Positions 51,472 through 59,790 of a stretch of DNA of 64,000 bases are shown here, in pieces. The stretch is from NCBI GenBank assembly GCA_036381835.1, contig DASVCA010000047.1:15469-79468 (forward strand). The letters are read 5' to 3'. The stretch's first letter is position 1; every line of letters starts with the position of its first letter. A model generated the notes under the pieces. The model was not told where the DNA came from. It searched no databases and was given only the letters and a program-made list of their open reading frames with translations. This DNA comes from DASULK01 sp036381835 (GTDB lineage: Bacteria > Actinomycetota > Actinomycetes > Mycobacteriales > Micromonosporaceae). The translations under genes and the position numbers were made by a program.

Positions 51472-52146
51472 ATGTCGACCACCGAGGCGGTTAACGGAAC
51501 GCCGACCCGCCTGCCGCTCATCGGCGACAAGGCACCCCGATTCGAGGCCGTGAGCACGCACGGACCGGTTCGACTGGAGGACTACGCCGGACGCTGGCTG
51601 GTGCTGTTCAGCCACCCCGCCGACTTCACCCCGGTCTGCACCACCGAGTTCATGGCCTTCGCGGAGCTCGCCGGCGAGTTCGAGGCCCGAAACGTGGCGT
51701 TGCTCGGCAACTCCATCGACTCGGTCTACAGCCACCTCGCCTGGGTCCGCTCCATCGAGGAGAAGTCCGGCGTCCGGATCCCGTTCCCGATCATCGCCGA
51801 CCTGGACATGCGCGTCTCGCACGCCTACGGGATGGTGCACCCGAACACGTCCGGAACCGCCGCGGTCCGTGCCGTGTTCGTCATCGACCCCGACCAGGTC
51901 GTGCGCGCGATCCTCTACTACCCGATGAGCGCCGGCCGGATGATCCCGGAGATCCTCCGGCTCATCGACGCACTGCAGACCGCCGACCGCGACGGTGTCG
52001 CCTGCCCGGCGAACTGGCGTCCGGGCGAGGACGTCGTGCTCGGTGCCCCGACCACCCAGGCCGATCTGGAGGCGCGACTGCGCGACGAGACGGTCAAGCT
52101 GACCGACTGGTACCTGGCCAGGAAGCCCGACCAGGCCCACCGTTGA
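51472..52146 (+). CDS. 1-Cys peroxiredoxin (Prx6 type)
   Basis: 224 aa. The peroxidatic Cys is in HPADFTPVCTTEF (Cys55), and the long C-terminal arm with DGVACPANWRPGE (Cys183) is typical of Prx6-type enzymes. It reduces peroxides with an external thiol. ATG at 51472 has GGAAGGAG upstream. The leader carries two palindromes (51358-51375 and 51388-51402). A 15-bp hairpin follows the stop. Confidence 0.9.
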   Translation: MSTTEAVNGTPTRLPLIGDKAPRFEAVSTHGPVRLEDYAGRWLVLFSHPADFTPVCTTEFMAFAELAGEFEARNVALLGNSIDSVYSHLAWVRSIEEKSGVRIPFPIIADLDMRVSHAYGMVHPNTSGTAAVRAVFVIDPDQVVRAILYYPMSAGRMIPEILRLIDALQTADRDGVACPANWRPGEDVVLGAPTTQADLEARLRDETVKLTDWYLARKPDQAHR

Positions 52147-52158
52147 CGGATCACACCT

Positions 52159-52192
52159 GCTGCCGGGGCGCGCGTCCGCGCGCCCCGGCAGC
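52159..52192 (+). terminator. 15-bp GC-rich hairpin after the peroxiredoxin gene
   Basis: The left arm (52159-52173, starting GCTGCCGGGGCGCG) pairs perfectly with 52178-52192 around a GTCC loop, 13 nt after the stop codon. Confidence 0.75.
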
Positions 52193-52419
52193 GTCTGGGC
52201 CGTCCACAAGACGGCTCGGTCGCCTGGGTATCGATCAACCTGACATCCCTGTGGCACCTGATAGCCGGTAGCGGATCGATGCACGGTACGCTGCGGACTG
52301 GCGTACTTCGATCTTGAACTGCCTAGCGTGGCGAGCAGACTGTAGCCGAGATCCGCGAGTCGGCGTCCATGCCGTTTGTGCTGCTCATCGGAGCCACGCG
52401 GATGTAGGGAGATGGTCCC

Positions 52420-53271
52420 ATGATGACTCGCATCACTTCGACGCTGGGTGCCGGTGCGGTGGCGGTCATCGCGGCGTGGTCGTCGTGGTCGCACATGGTC
52501 CACGTCGCACTGCGGTACGGAGAGCGGCCCGAGGTGGCATACGCGTTGCCGTTGTCCGTGGACGGGCTGCTGGTGGTGGCATCGGCGGCGATGGTCGACG
52601 ACAAGCGCGCTGGACGGATACCACGCACGTCGGCGAAGGTCGCGTTCGCGGTCGGCGTGGTCGCGTCCCTGGCCGCGAACGTCGCCGCAGCCGAGCCGTC
52701 GATCGGGGCGCGGATCGTCGCCGGCTGGCCGGCGCTGGCGCTCCTGCTGACCGTGGAGCTGCTGTCACGGCGCGGTCGGCTCGTCGAGCATGAACCGGCG
52801 AAGACCGAGGCGACTCCCACTGCCACGAGCGACGAACCGCAGCCCGCTTCGACCGCCGTCGTCGACAATCCCCAGCAGTCTTCTGCCCCCGTCGCAAGCA
52901 CCGTTCCTGCCACCGCTGTCAGCGAGCCGCAGCCGGTTCCCACGTCCGCTGTCAACAGCCCACAACCGGCGCTCGACACGGCCGACGAAAGCCCGAAACA
53001 GAACCAGGCGGCGGCAAAGGAGCCGGCCGGTACCTCTGCGCGGCGCACGAGCAAGCGGCCGTCTGCCGCTGACCGGATCGCGCTCGCGGTCGCCTTCATG
53101 CCGGACGCGACACCTGCGGTGGTGGCGGCCCAGCTCGGTCTTTCCGAACGTACCGTGCAGCGCCATTGGCCGCGGGAAGCCGACGGCACCGTCAAGAGAC
53201 CCGCGTCGGTACCGAAACAAACCAACGGCCGTGAGCCGGCGCTCGCTGACCGAGTAGGGGTGACGGCGTGA
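52420..53271 (+). CDS. DUF2637 (SpdB-like) membrane protein with C-terminal HTH
   Basis: 283 aa. Three or four hydrophobic segments (about 8-115, containing SVDGLLVVASAAM) form the DUF2637 domain found on actinomycete plasmids and integrative conjugative elements. A long Pro/Thr/Ala/Glu linker (115-215) leads to a helix-turn-helix like segment (ADRIALAVAFMPDATPAVVAAQLGLS, split here by position 216-246). ATG at 52420 or 52423. No integrase, replication or transfer genes are seen, so this looks like the survivor of an element next to tRNA-Lys. Confidence 0.75.
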   Translation: MMTRITSTLGAGAVAVIAAWSSWSHMVHVALRYGERPEVAYALPLSVDGLLVVASAAMVDDKRAGRIPRTSAKVAFAVGVVASLAANVAAAEPSIGARIVAGWPALALLLTVELLSRRGRLVEHEPAKTEATPTATSDEPQPASTAVVDNPQQSSAPVASTVPATAVSEPQPVPTSAVNSPQPALDTADESPKQNQAAAKEPAGTSARRTSKRPSAADRIALAVAFMPDATPAVVAAQLGLSERTVQRHWPREADGTVKRPASVPKQTNGREPALADRVGVTA

Positions 53272-53321
53272 TGGTGGGGTTAAAGCCAGGCCGGACCCGG
53301 CCGCCGTCGCGGTAGCCGTCG

Positions 53322-53402
53322 ATGGCCGCGCTGGCGTTAGACCGGCTGACTGCGGCGCTGACCGACGCGAGCTGGTGGCGGATTGCGCACTGTGGAAAGT
53401 AG
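53322..53402 (+). pseudogene. Short open frame, possible truncated element gene
   Basis: 26 codons starting MAALALDRLTAALTDA and ending in TAG 12 nt before the tRNA-Lys 3' end. It follows the DUF2637 gene where element replication genes often start, and may be the broken start of one. It may also be chance; there is no ribosome site. Confidence 0.25.
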
Positions 53403-53414
53403 CGGTTCGAGCCG

Positions 53415-53490
53415 TGGTGGGCCGCCGGGGACTCGAACCCCGAACCTATGGATTAAAAGTCCACAGCTCTGCCGATTGAGCTAGCGGCCC
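53415..53490 (-). tRNA. tRNA-Lys (TTT)
   Basis: The acceptor stem GGGCCGC pairs with GCGGCCC. The anticodon loop CTTTTAA gives TTT, the T loop is TTCGAGT, and CCA is encoded (53415-53417). Its 3' end faces the DUF2637 region, the side where integrative elements insert. Confidence 0.95.
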
Positions 53491-53557
53491 AAGCGCCACT
53501 AGGCTACCGGACTCACGCCGCGTTCGGCTTCCTGCCACCGCCGGAAAGGGTCGGGTT

Positions 53558-54577
53558 GTGACATCGGTTGTCTCGAAACGCCGCGTGGTGGTCTTCGCGC
53601 TCGGCGGCACGATCGCCATGACCGCCGACCCACGTGGCGGGGTGGTGCCGACCCTGTCCGGGCAGGATCTGCTGGCCGGCGTTCCCGGTCTGGTCGAGCT
53701 CGGGGTGGAGGTCGAGGTCGAGGAGTTCCGCCGGATACCCGCGGGATCCCTCAGCTTCGCGGACCTGCACGGGTTATCCGCCGCGATCGACAGCCGTTTG
53801 GCCGCCGGTGCCGACGGGGTCGTGGTGATCCAGGGCACCAACACCATCGAGGAGACGGCGTACCTGGTGGATCTGACCCACCGCCACGACGCGCCGGTGG
53901 TGTTCACCGGGGCGATGCGCAATCCGACGCTCGCCGGTCCCGACGGCCCCGCCAATCTGCTGGCCGCAGTCGCCACCGCCGCGCATCCCGCCTGCCGCGG
54001 CCTCGGCTGCCTGGTCGTGTTCGCCGACGAGATCCACGCCGCGGCGCAGGTCCGCAAGTCGCACACCATGAGCGTCGCGGCCTTCACCTCACCGAACACC
54101 GGGCCGCTCGGTCACCTGGTCGAGGGCGTCCCGCGAATACTGACCCGCCCCGCCCACCGCTACACCGTCCCGGGCAGACCGGTTCCGGGGCGATCACCGC
54201 GGGTCGCGCTCATGACCGTCACCCTCGGCGACGAAGGTGAGTCGCTGCCCGCCACCGCGGACCTCGACGGGTTGGTGGTGGCCGCCTTCGGAGTCGGTCA
54301 TGTACCGGAGCGACTCCTGCCCGAACTCACCGCGCAAGCCGCCCGCATCCCCGTCGTCTACACCTCCCGGACCAATGCCGGATCGACGGCGACCGGCACG
54401 TACGGCTTCCCCGGGTCCGAACGTGACCTGATCGCCCGCGGGCTCATCCCGGCGGGCTTCGTCGACCCGGTCAAGGCTCGCCTGCTGCTCTACACCCTGC
54501 TGCGGCACGGGATCGACCGGTCGGGCGTCGCCGAGGCGTTCGCCGCTGCCGGCACCACCGCCGCAGCCGGCGCCTGA
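53558..54577 (+). CDS. Asparaginase family protein with altered active-site motif
   Basis: 339 aa. The N-terminal catalytic strand reads FALGGTIAMT, with the first catalytic Thr present (T18). The second motif, usually HGTDT, reads Q92-G-T-N95-T, so the Asp that binds the substrate amino group is Asn. The catalytic Lys is kept in QVRKSHT, and EETAYLVDL follows as in the family. It may hydrolyse a different amide or be slow on asparagine. GTG at 53558 has GGAAAGGG upstream. Confidence 0.82.
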   Translation: MTSVVSKRRVVVFALGGTIAMTADPRGGVVPTLSGQDLLAGVPGLVELGVEVEVEEFRRIPAGSLSFADLHGLSAAIDSRLAAGADGVVVIQGTNTIEETAYLVDLTHRHDAPVVFTGAMRNPTLAGPDGPANLLAAVATAAHPACRGLGCLVVFADEIHAAAQVRKSHTMSVAAFTSPNTGPLGHLVEGVPRILTRPAHRYTVPGRPVPGRSPRVALMTVTLGDEGESLPATADLDGLVVAAFGVGHVPERLLPELTAQAARIPVVYTSRTNAGSTATGTYGFPGSERDLIARGLIPAGFVDPVKARLLLYTLLRHGIDRSGVAEAFAAAGTTAAAGA

Positions 54578-55441
54578 TCACGCCCGTTCGTCGGCGGTGG
54601 GCGCGTCTTCCGCCCGCTGGCGCGCCGGAGCGTCCACCCGCGGCAACGCCCCGGTGGTCTGCAGGATGAGGTTCGCCACCAGCTCCGGGTCGTCGCTCAT
54701 CGGCACGTGACCGCAGCCCGGCATGATCACAACGCGCGCGTGCGGCAGGGCCGCCCGGACCCGCTCTGCTTGCTGTACGCCCAGGACGCGGTCGCGGTCG
54801 CCCCAGCCGACCGTCACCGGCACCGTCGAGTCGGCCAGTCGACCGGCCTCGAAGCGGTACTCTCGTGCCGCCCGCACCACGGTCTCGAAGCCGCGCGCCC
54901 GCCGCAGGGCCAGCGCGTCGCCGAACGCGCGCTCCGGGTCCAGGCGTCGCGGGTGGGCCAGCAGCGGCGCGAAGGACATCCCGCGGATGAATCCGGACCG
55001 CAGCACCGCCCGCAGCACCGGCGTGGGCAGGTAGGTGTTGGCGCGCAGCAGCCGCAGGGTGGCGAGCGCCCGGATCCGCTCCGCCCGGGTGTAGAAGCCC
55101 GCCGGGGAGAACGCGGTGGCGGAGGCGACCGCGCCCGCGGCCGCGAGTTCCAGGCTGATGGCCCCGCCGAGGCTGTTGCCGGCCACGTGCGGGCGGTCCA
55201 GGCCGAAGTCGGCCAGCGCGGAGATCACCATCTCGATGGTCGCGGGCATGCCGGCGGGCATGCCGGAAGCCGGCGGCGGCGACTGTCCGAAGCCCGGCAG
55301 GTCGATCGCGATGACCTCATGGTGGGCGGCGAGCCGGTCGAGTACCGGCCCCCAGGCCTGCCAGCGGTGTCCGATGCCGTGGATGAGCACGAGCGGTTCC
55401 CCGCTGCCCACCCTGGTGTGGTTGATCGATGCGGTGGTCAT
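54578..55441 (-). CDS. Alpha/beta hydrolase
   Basis: 287 aa. It has HGIGHRWQAW (oxyanion region), the nucleophile elbow GNSLGG (S90) and the catalytic His in CGHVPMSDDPE near residue 265. The substrate is unknown; esterase or C-C bond hydrolase are options. It overlaps the DUF4873 gene by 4 nt and is the last gene of the TetR operon. Confidence 0.85.
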   Translation of the reverse strand: MTTASINHTRVGSGEPLVLIHGIGHRWQAWGPVLDRLAAHHEVIAIDLPGFGQSPPPASGMPAGMPATIEMVISALADFGLDRPHVAGNSLGGAISLELAAAGAVASATAFSPAGFYTRAERIRALATLRLLRANTYLPTPVLRAVLRSGFIRGMSFAPLLAHPRRLDPERAFGDALALRRARGFETVVRAAREYRFEAGRLADSTVPVTVGWGDRDRVLGVQQAERVRAALPHARVVIMPGCGHVPMSDDPELVANLILQTTGALPRVDAPARQRAEDAPTADERA

Positions 55442-55719
55442 GACTCCTCCGTCTGCTCGTCGACGGGCCAGGGTGGGGCCCCGATCCCGGTGATCCGTAC
55501 TCCGCCCCAGGGATCGATCTCGCCCAGTCGGGCCGGGGTGGCCCGATCGGCGATGACGACCTCGACGCTGCGCCGGCCGGCCCGCACCAGCGCGGTGAGT
55601 CGCGGGTCGGGCTCGATCCGCCCGCCCCAGTGGTAGCGGCCGTCGACCGGCTCCCAGCGCCCGCTCAGACGCAGGCGTACCGTGTGCCCCGCGACCCGGG
55701 CGGGCCCGTCGTAGCTCAT
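55438..55719 (-). CDS. DUF4873 domain protein
   Basis: 93 aa, starting MSYDGPARV, with GRWEPVDGRYHWGGRI, the DUF4873 core. The domain is found alone or fused to flavin monooxygenases and reductases in actinobacteria, so it may serve as an accessory to an oxygenase, here perhaps the divergent diiron enzyme. It overlaps both neighbours by 4 nt. Confidence 0.8.
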   Translation of the reverse strand: MSYDGPARVAGHTVRLRLSGRWEPVDGRYHWGGRIEPDPRLTALVRAGRRSVEVVIADRATPARLGEIDPWGGVRITGIGAPPWPVDEQTEES

Positions 55720-56429
55720 CGCCGGGCCTGCTCAGCCAGGTTCTGCGGGAGGTCGGCGCTGCGGCGTATCCCGTCGATGCCGGTCCACAGCAGAGTGGTC
55801 AGGTAGTCGGTCAGCGCCGCACGCCGGATCGGTTGGCCGTGTGAGATCCACCAGTCCCCGACCGCTTGCACGAAGCCGACCAGCCCGTACGCCCACGGCT
55901 CGGCCGGCCCGGAGTCGAGGCCCAGCGCGCGCAACCGGTCGCCGATCACCCTGGCGAGTCCGGTCGCCACCTGGCGGCTCGTCCCGACCACGAGCTGGTG
56001 TATCCCGGGCAGGCCGGACTGGTGCATGACGAAGCGGTAGAGCTGCGGCTGCGACTCGATCAGACCGAGGTACGCGTCGACGGTCGCCTCGATCAGGCTG
56101 CGCTCCTCACGTACCTGTTCGATGGCCGGGCCGACCGCGTCGACGATCGTCGCGGCCAGGTGCTCGCCGACGGCCAGCCAGAGTTGGGCCTTGTCGGCGA
56201 AGTAGCGGTAGAGCACGGGCTTGCTGACTCCGGCGGTCGCCGCCACCTGATCCATGTCGACCTCGGGTCCGTGGCGTAGAACGGCCCGGATCGCCGCATC
56301 GATGAACTCGGCCCGCCGCTGCTCGCGGTGGGCCGCCCACCGGGCTCGGCGGGTGGAGCCGGCTGTCCCGGGGGCACCGGAGCGGTCCTCGTCTCGTAAG
56401 GCATTGACACCGGTCGAGCGCGCTTGCAT
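55716..56429 (-). CDS. TetR family transcriptional regulator
   Basis: 237 aa with the N-terminal HTH in MDQVAATAGVSKPVLYRYFADK (two parts of one motif, residues about 55-76). The C-terminal ligand domain ends near residue 230. It is divergent from the diiron oxygenase, with a palindrome between them that is its likely operator. ATG at 56429 is used; longer in-frame starts would run through that operator. Confidence 0.88.
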   Translation of the reverse strand: MQARSTGVNALRDEDRSGAPGTAGSTRRARWAAHREQRRAEFIDAAIRAVLRHGPEVDMDQVAATAGVSKPVLYRYFADKAQLWLAVGEHLAATIVDAVGPAIEQVREERSLIEATVDAYLGLIESQPQLYRFVMHQSGLPGIHQLVVGTSRQVATGLARVIGDRLRALGLDSGPAEPWAYGLVGFVQAVGDWWISHGQPIRRAALTDYLTTLLWTGIDGIRRSADLPQNLAEQARR

Positions 56430-56436
56430 GCTGCTA

Positions 56437-56453
56437 CTCGTAACAGTTACGAG
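56437..56453. promoter_or_regulatory. TetR-type palindromic operator
   Basis: CTCGTAAC (56437-56444), A, GTTACGAG (56446-56453): a perfect 8-1-8 palindrome. A further half site CGTAAC occurs at 56455-56460. It lies between the divergent TetR and diiron oxygenase starts and would control both. Confidence 0.7.
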
Positions 56454-56477
56454 CCGTAACGTCAATGGGGAGCGCCT

Positions 56478-57371
56478 ATGGACGCTCGATCAGACCGCTC
56501 CCGGGAATCGGTCGCGAAGCGGCTCCTGGTGTCTTCGGTACGGACCAGCTACGACCCGGTCGTGGAGATCGACTGGGCGGCGCCGCCACTGCCCGACGCG
56601 TACTGGCTGCCGCCGCACCGCAGCAGTCTCTACGGCACCGACCTGTGGCGGCAGTTGACCGAGACGCAGCGCATCGAGTTGACCAAGCACGAGGTGGCGA
56701 GCGCGGCCAGCGCGGGATTGTGGTTCGAGACGATCCTGATGGAGATGCTGATCCGGCACTACTACCACGCCGATCCGACCAGCCGGCACGCCCAGTACGC
56801 GCTGACCGAGGTCGCGGACGAGTGCCGCCATTCGATCATGTTCGGGCGGCTCATCGAGGCGCTGGGCTGCCCGGTCTACCGGGCGAACTTCTTCGACCAT
56901 CAGCTCGGCCGGTTCCTCAAGGCGACCGCCGCCGGCCCGCATATGTGGGCGGCCATCCTCATCGCCGAGGAGATCCTGGACGCGTTCCAGCGGGAGATCA
57001 TGGTGGACGAGTCCCTGCAACCGCTCATCCGCATGGTGTCCCGGATTCACGTCGTCGAGGAGGCACGGCATGTGCGCTTCGCGCGGGAGGAACTGGCGCG
57101 GCAGGTCCAGGCGGCGGGCCGGTTGCAGCTGGCGTACGACCGGTTGGTCATCGGCCGTGCCGCGTACTCCATCGTGAACCGGCTGGTCCATCCGCGGGTG
57201 TACGCGGCGGTGGGAATCCCGCCGCGGGTCGGACGTGCCGCGGCCCGGGCCAACCCGCACTTCCGCGCGACCCTGCGCTGGTCCGCCGAGCGGGTGTACG
57301 GATATCTGGCCGATCTGGGCCTGATAGCCGGTCCCGGCCGGCTGCTGTGGTCGTACTCCGGCCTGATCTGA
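56478..57371 (+). CDS. AurF-like diiron oxygenase
   Basis: 297 aa with a ferritin-like helical bundle. Metal ligands are visible in EVADECRHSIMFGR, AEEILDAFQRE and VVEEARHVRFAREE, the ExxH-type pattern of AurF p-aminobenzoate N-oxygenases. Some members oxidise arylamines, others act in lipid or hydrocarbon chemistry. A link to the 3-HAA cluster 40 kb away is not supported. ATG at 56478 has GGGGAG 6 nt upstream. Confidence 0.82.
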   Translation: MDARSDRSRESVAKRLLVSSVRTSYDPVVEIDWAAPPLPDAYWLPPHRSSLYGTDLWRQLTETQRIELTKHEVASAASAGLWFETILMEMLIRHYYHADPTSRHAQYALTEVADECRHSIMFGRLIEALGCPVYRANFFDHQLGRFLKATAAGPHMWAAILIAEEILDAFQREIMVDESLQPLIRMVSRIHVVEEARHVRFAREELARQVQAAGRLQLAYDRLVIGRAAYSIVNRLVHPRVYAAVGIPPRVGRAAARANPHFRATLRWSAERVYGYLADLGLIAGPGRLLWSYSGLI

Positions 57372-57373
57372 GT

Positions 57374-58138
57374 TCAGGTGATCTCGGCGTAGTCGTCCGC
57401 CGGACCGCTGGTGACCTCGGACCCGGGTCGGACCGGGTCGGCGACGACCACGGTCACGTTGTCCGGCGCGCCGGCCTGGTGCGCCAGCTTGATCAGGTGC
57501 TCGGCGCACTCCCGCAGATCGGTGTAGGTAGCCAGGGTCTGGGCGATGGTGTGATCGTCCACGACATCGGTCAGCCCGTCACTGCACAGCAGGAGTCGGT
57601 CTCCCTCGCGTACCGGCATGACGAGGGTGCTCGGTGCCACCTGCGCACCCTGCACCGCGTTCGTGACCAGCGAGCGCTGCGGATGCGAGCGAGCCTCTTC
57701 CTCCGACAGAATTCCCTGATCGACGAGCGCCTGAACGAAGGTGTCGTCCCGGGTCAGCTGGTACAGCACCCGGTCGCGGAGCAGGTAGCCGCGGGAGTCG
57801 CCGACGTGCACCACGGCGAGTTGGTCGTCGGCCAGCAGCCCGGCGGTCACGGTCGTGCCCATGCCCTCACTGGCGGGGTCGTTCGCCGCTGTGACCCGGA
57901 TCTGCTGGTTGGCCGCCGCGACCGCCGCACAGAGTGCGGCGGTGGGGTTCCCTTCGAACGACTGGTCCAACGCCGACAGCGCTCGGATGACGATTTCGCT
58001 GGCCAGTTCGCCGGACGGCTGGCCACCGATGCCGTCCGCGATCGCGATGAGCCGTGCGCCGGCATACGCGGCATCCTCGTTGTTCGTGCGAACCAGCCCA
58101 GGGTCGCTGAGCATGGCGGCGCGCAGGATCAAGGTCAT
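57374..58138 (-). CDS. PP2C-type Ser/Thr protein phosphatase
   Basis: 254 aa with the metal-binding motifs TNNEDAAYAG, IADGIGG, LLCSDGLTD and DNVTVVV in the normal order. It is a soluble, single-domain Mn2+-dependent phosphatase. It is 2 nt away from the convergent diiron oxygenase stop. The STAS gene nearby could make it part of a partner-switching circuit, but it lacks the domains of SpoIIE/RsbU. Confidence 0.9.
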   Translation of the reverse strand: MTLILRAAMLSDPGLVRTNNEDAAYAGARLIAIADGIGGQPSGELASEIVIRALSALDQSFEGNPTAALCAAVAAANQQIRVTAANDPASEGMGTTVTAGLLADDQLAVVHVGDSRGYLLRDRVLYQLTRDDTFVQALVDQGILSEEEARSHPQRSLVTNAVQGAQVAPSTLVMPVREGDRLLLCSDGLTDVVDDHTIAQTLATYTDLRECAEHLIKLAHQAGAPDNVTVVVADPVRPGSEVTSGPADDYAEIT

Positions 58139-58176
58139 GTTTGCAGCCTGCCACGTCGGCACGGCTGTCGGACACC

Positions 58177-58545
58177 TCAGTCTTCGCTGATGAGATCCTC
58201 CATTCCGACATTTAGTTGAACCAGATTGTCTTGGACGTCATCGATCTGGTCCGCCTGCACGTACACCGCCAGGTCGAACGGCTCCTCGCCGTCGACCTTC
58301 AGATAGCCGTTACGCAGCAGGCGTGCCGCGGCGTCCGGGGGCACGTTCGGCTCGTCGACCTCGGTGGAGCCGGCTAGATCGGATACCGCCGATCCGTCCA
58401 CGGGTGCCTGCACCGTCACCGCGTCGGGGTCGCTCAACCGGACCAGATCGACCACGCCGACTTCCGCGCCGTCCGCGTCGATGACGCGCATGCCCTCGGT
58501 GACCTGCGTGATCAGCGGTGGGATGTCGGGAAGATCTGGCTCCAT
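58177..58545 (-). CDS. PRC-barrel-like hypothetical protein
   Basis: About 122 aa. VTEGMRVIDADGAEVGVVDLVRL is the short beta-barrel pattern of PRC/DUF2171 proteins. The C-terminal part (YLKVDGEEPFDLAVYVQADQI, split in two strands) repeats a similar idea. Acidic overall, no signal peptide. ATG at 58545 is used; GTG at 58563 is possible. It is upstream of the PP2C gene on the same strand. Confidence 0.6.
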   Translation of the reverse strand: MEPDLPDIPPLITQVTEGMRVIDADGAEVGVVDLVRLSDPDAVTVQAPVDGSAVSDLAGSTEVDEPNVPPDAAARLLRNGYLKVDGEEPFDLAVYVQADQIDDVQDNLVQLNVGMEDLISED

Positions 58546-58601
58546 GGCGGGTGCGGTTCCCACGGCCGACCCGGTTAAACCGGCCGGTTGGGGCGGTGGG
58601 T

Positions 58602-58955
58602 TCAGGTCGCGGCGGGTGAACAGGCGGCAAGCGCCTCGGCGGTGGTCTCGTGGATTTCGAGAACCTCGGTCAGGCCGCTGACCTGTAGCACCCGCAGCAC
58701 GGTGCGTTGCGGTGCGGCGAGGCGGACCTGCCCGTCGTTCTCGTCGCAGCTGTTCTTGGCGCGGATCAGGACGGACAGGCCGGTCGAGTCGCAGAAGGAC
58801 AGGCCGTCCAGGTCGAAGACGATCCGATCGTGTCCTCGATCGAGCAGGTCGCTGATCCGGTCCTGTAACTGGGGTGCGGTGGCCATGTCGAGCTCGCCCG
58901 CGACCGACACGACGACGACCTCGCCGTGCTGCTCCGTGTGCACCGTCAACGACAT
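58602..58955 (-). CDS. STAS-domain anti-sigma factor antagonist
   Basis: 117 aa. The phosphorylation motif is D56-S57-T-G in GLSFCDSTGLSV, with S57 the expected acceptor. Such proteins free a sigma factor by binding its kinase/anti-sigma partner; no such kinase is encoded next to it. ATG at 58955 follows AGGAGGT. Confidence 0.9.
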   Translation of the reverse strand: MSLTVHTEQHGEVVVVSVAGELDMATAPQLQDRISDLLDRGHDRIVFDLDGLSFCDSTGLSVLIRAKNSCDENDGQVRLAAPQRTVLRVLQVSGLTEVLEIHETTAEALAACSPAAT

Positions 58956-59076
58956 TCCGACCTCCTGTTATCGATCAGAACGGTACTCGAATAGACATCG
59001 AATGGCCTCCCCATCAGCGGCATCGGCGGGCGGCCGGACCGGATCAGGGGATCGATGGATGGCGAAGCCGGGGCGA

Positions 59077-59736
59077 TCAGGTCGAGCGTCCGTTCAGCAG
59101 AATGACCTGTCGTTCGAGTCGGTCGTAGAGGTTGTCGCCCCATGCGAGCAGACTGACGGCGGCGCCGATGCAGCAGCAGAGCAGCAGTACCGCGACGATG
59201 CCGAGAATGACCGCGATCTGCGCCCCGCGTCGCGGGGGCGGCAGAGGCGGTCCCGGTGGATAGGGCGGTGTCGCCCCGCCGGGTGGTTGCGGCGGATGGG
59301 GGCCGCCCGGACCGGGAGGTCCGCCTACCGGTCCGGGCGGGTGCGGCGGACCGGCGGGTGGCGGACCCGGCGGACGAGGGGGTGGCTGCGGATGAACGGG
59401 GTCGGGACGGCTCTCCACCCGCGGTACGGAGGATCGGTCCGATGCGGGCGGCTCCGGGTAAGGCGGCAATGACGCGATCGGCAGCGGGTCGACGGCCGAG
59501 GCCCACAGTTGCGGGTCGTCCGTCGCGTCACCCGGATCGCGTGCCTCGCCGCGGGGCGGTATCCCCGATTCGGGGCCGCCCGGCCGGGCCGGCCGTTCCG
59601 TGCCGGAGTTCCAGGGAGCGGTGCCCGCGACGAATGCCCACGGCTCGAAGCCGTCGGCCGGCACCCCGGACGGATGCGCAGGGTGTCCCGGTTCGTCGCG
59701 GGACCGCTCGTGATCGGCAGGATCGGGCGGGGTCAT
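59077..59736 (-). CDS. Proline-rich single-TM protein of unknown function
   Basis: 219 aa. An N-terminal polar half, a Pro/Gly-rich block (about 110-170) and one membrane segment (about 172-196, with CCCIG) are followed by a short tail. Pro-rich cytoplasmic tails next to a membrane segment are frequent in actinobacteria and are often scaffold regions. I recognise no domain. ATG at 59736 has AGGAG upstream. Confidence 0.65.
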   Translation of the reverse strand: MTPPDPADHERSRDEPGHPAHPSGVPADGFEPWAFVAGTAPWNSGTERPARPGGPESGIPPRGEARDPGDATDDPQLWASAVDPLPIASLPPYPEPPASDRSSVPRVESRPDPVHPQPPPRPPGPPPAGPPHPPGPVGGPPGPGGPHPPQPPGGATPPYPPGPPLPPPRRGAQIAVILGIVAVLLLCCCIGAAVSLLAWGDNLYDRLERQVILLNGRST

Positions 59737-59790
59737 TCGGCTCCTCTCGGCGCGGTGCGGCCCACGACTGGCTAGCCCGATCCTAGGCTT

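Noticed and set aside
56478..57371. AurF-like oxygenase as part of the 3-HAA cluster
   Set aside because: It is 40 kb away, beyond purine, tRNA and carotenoid genes, and has its own TetR control, so no link can be supported.
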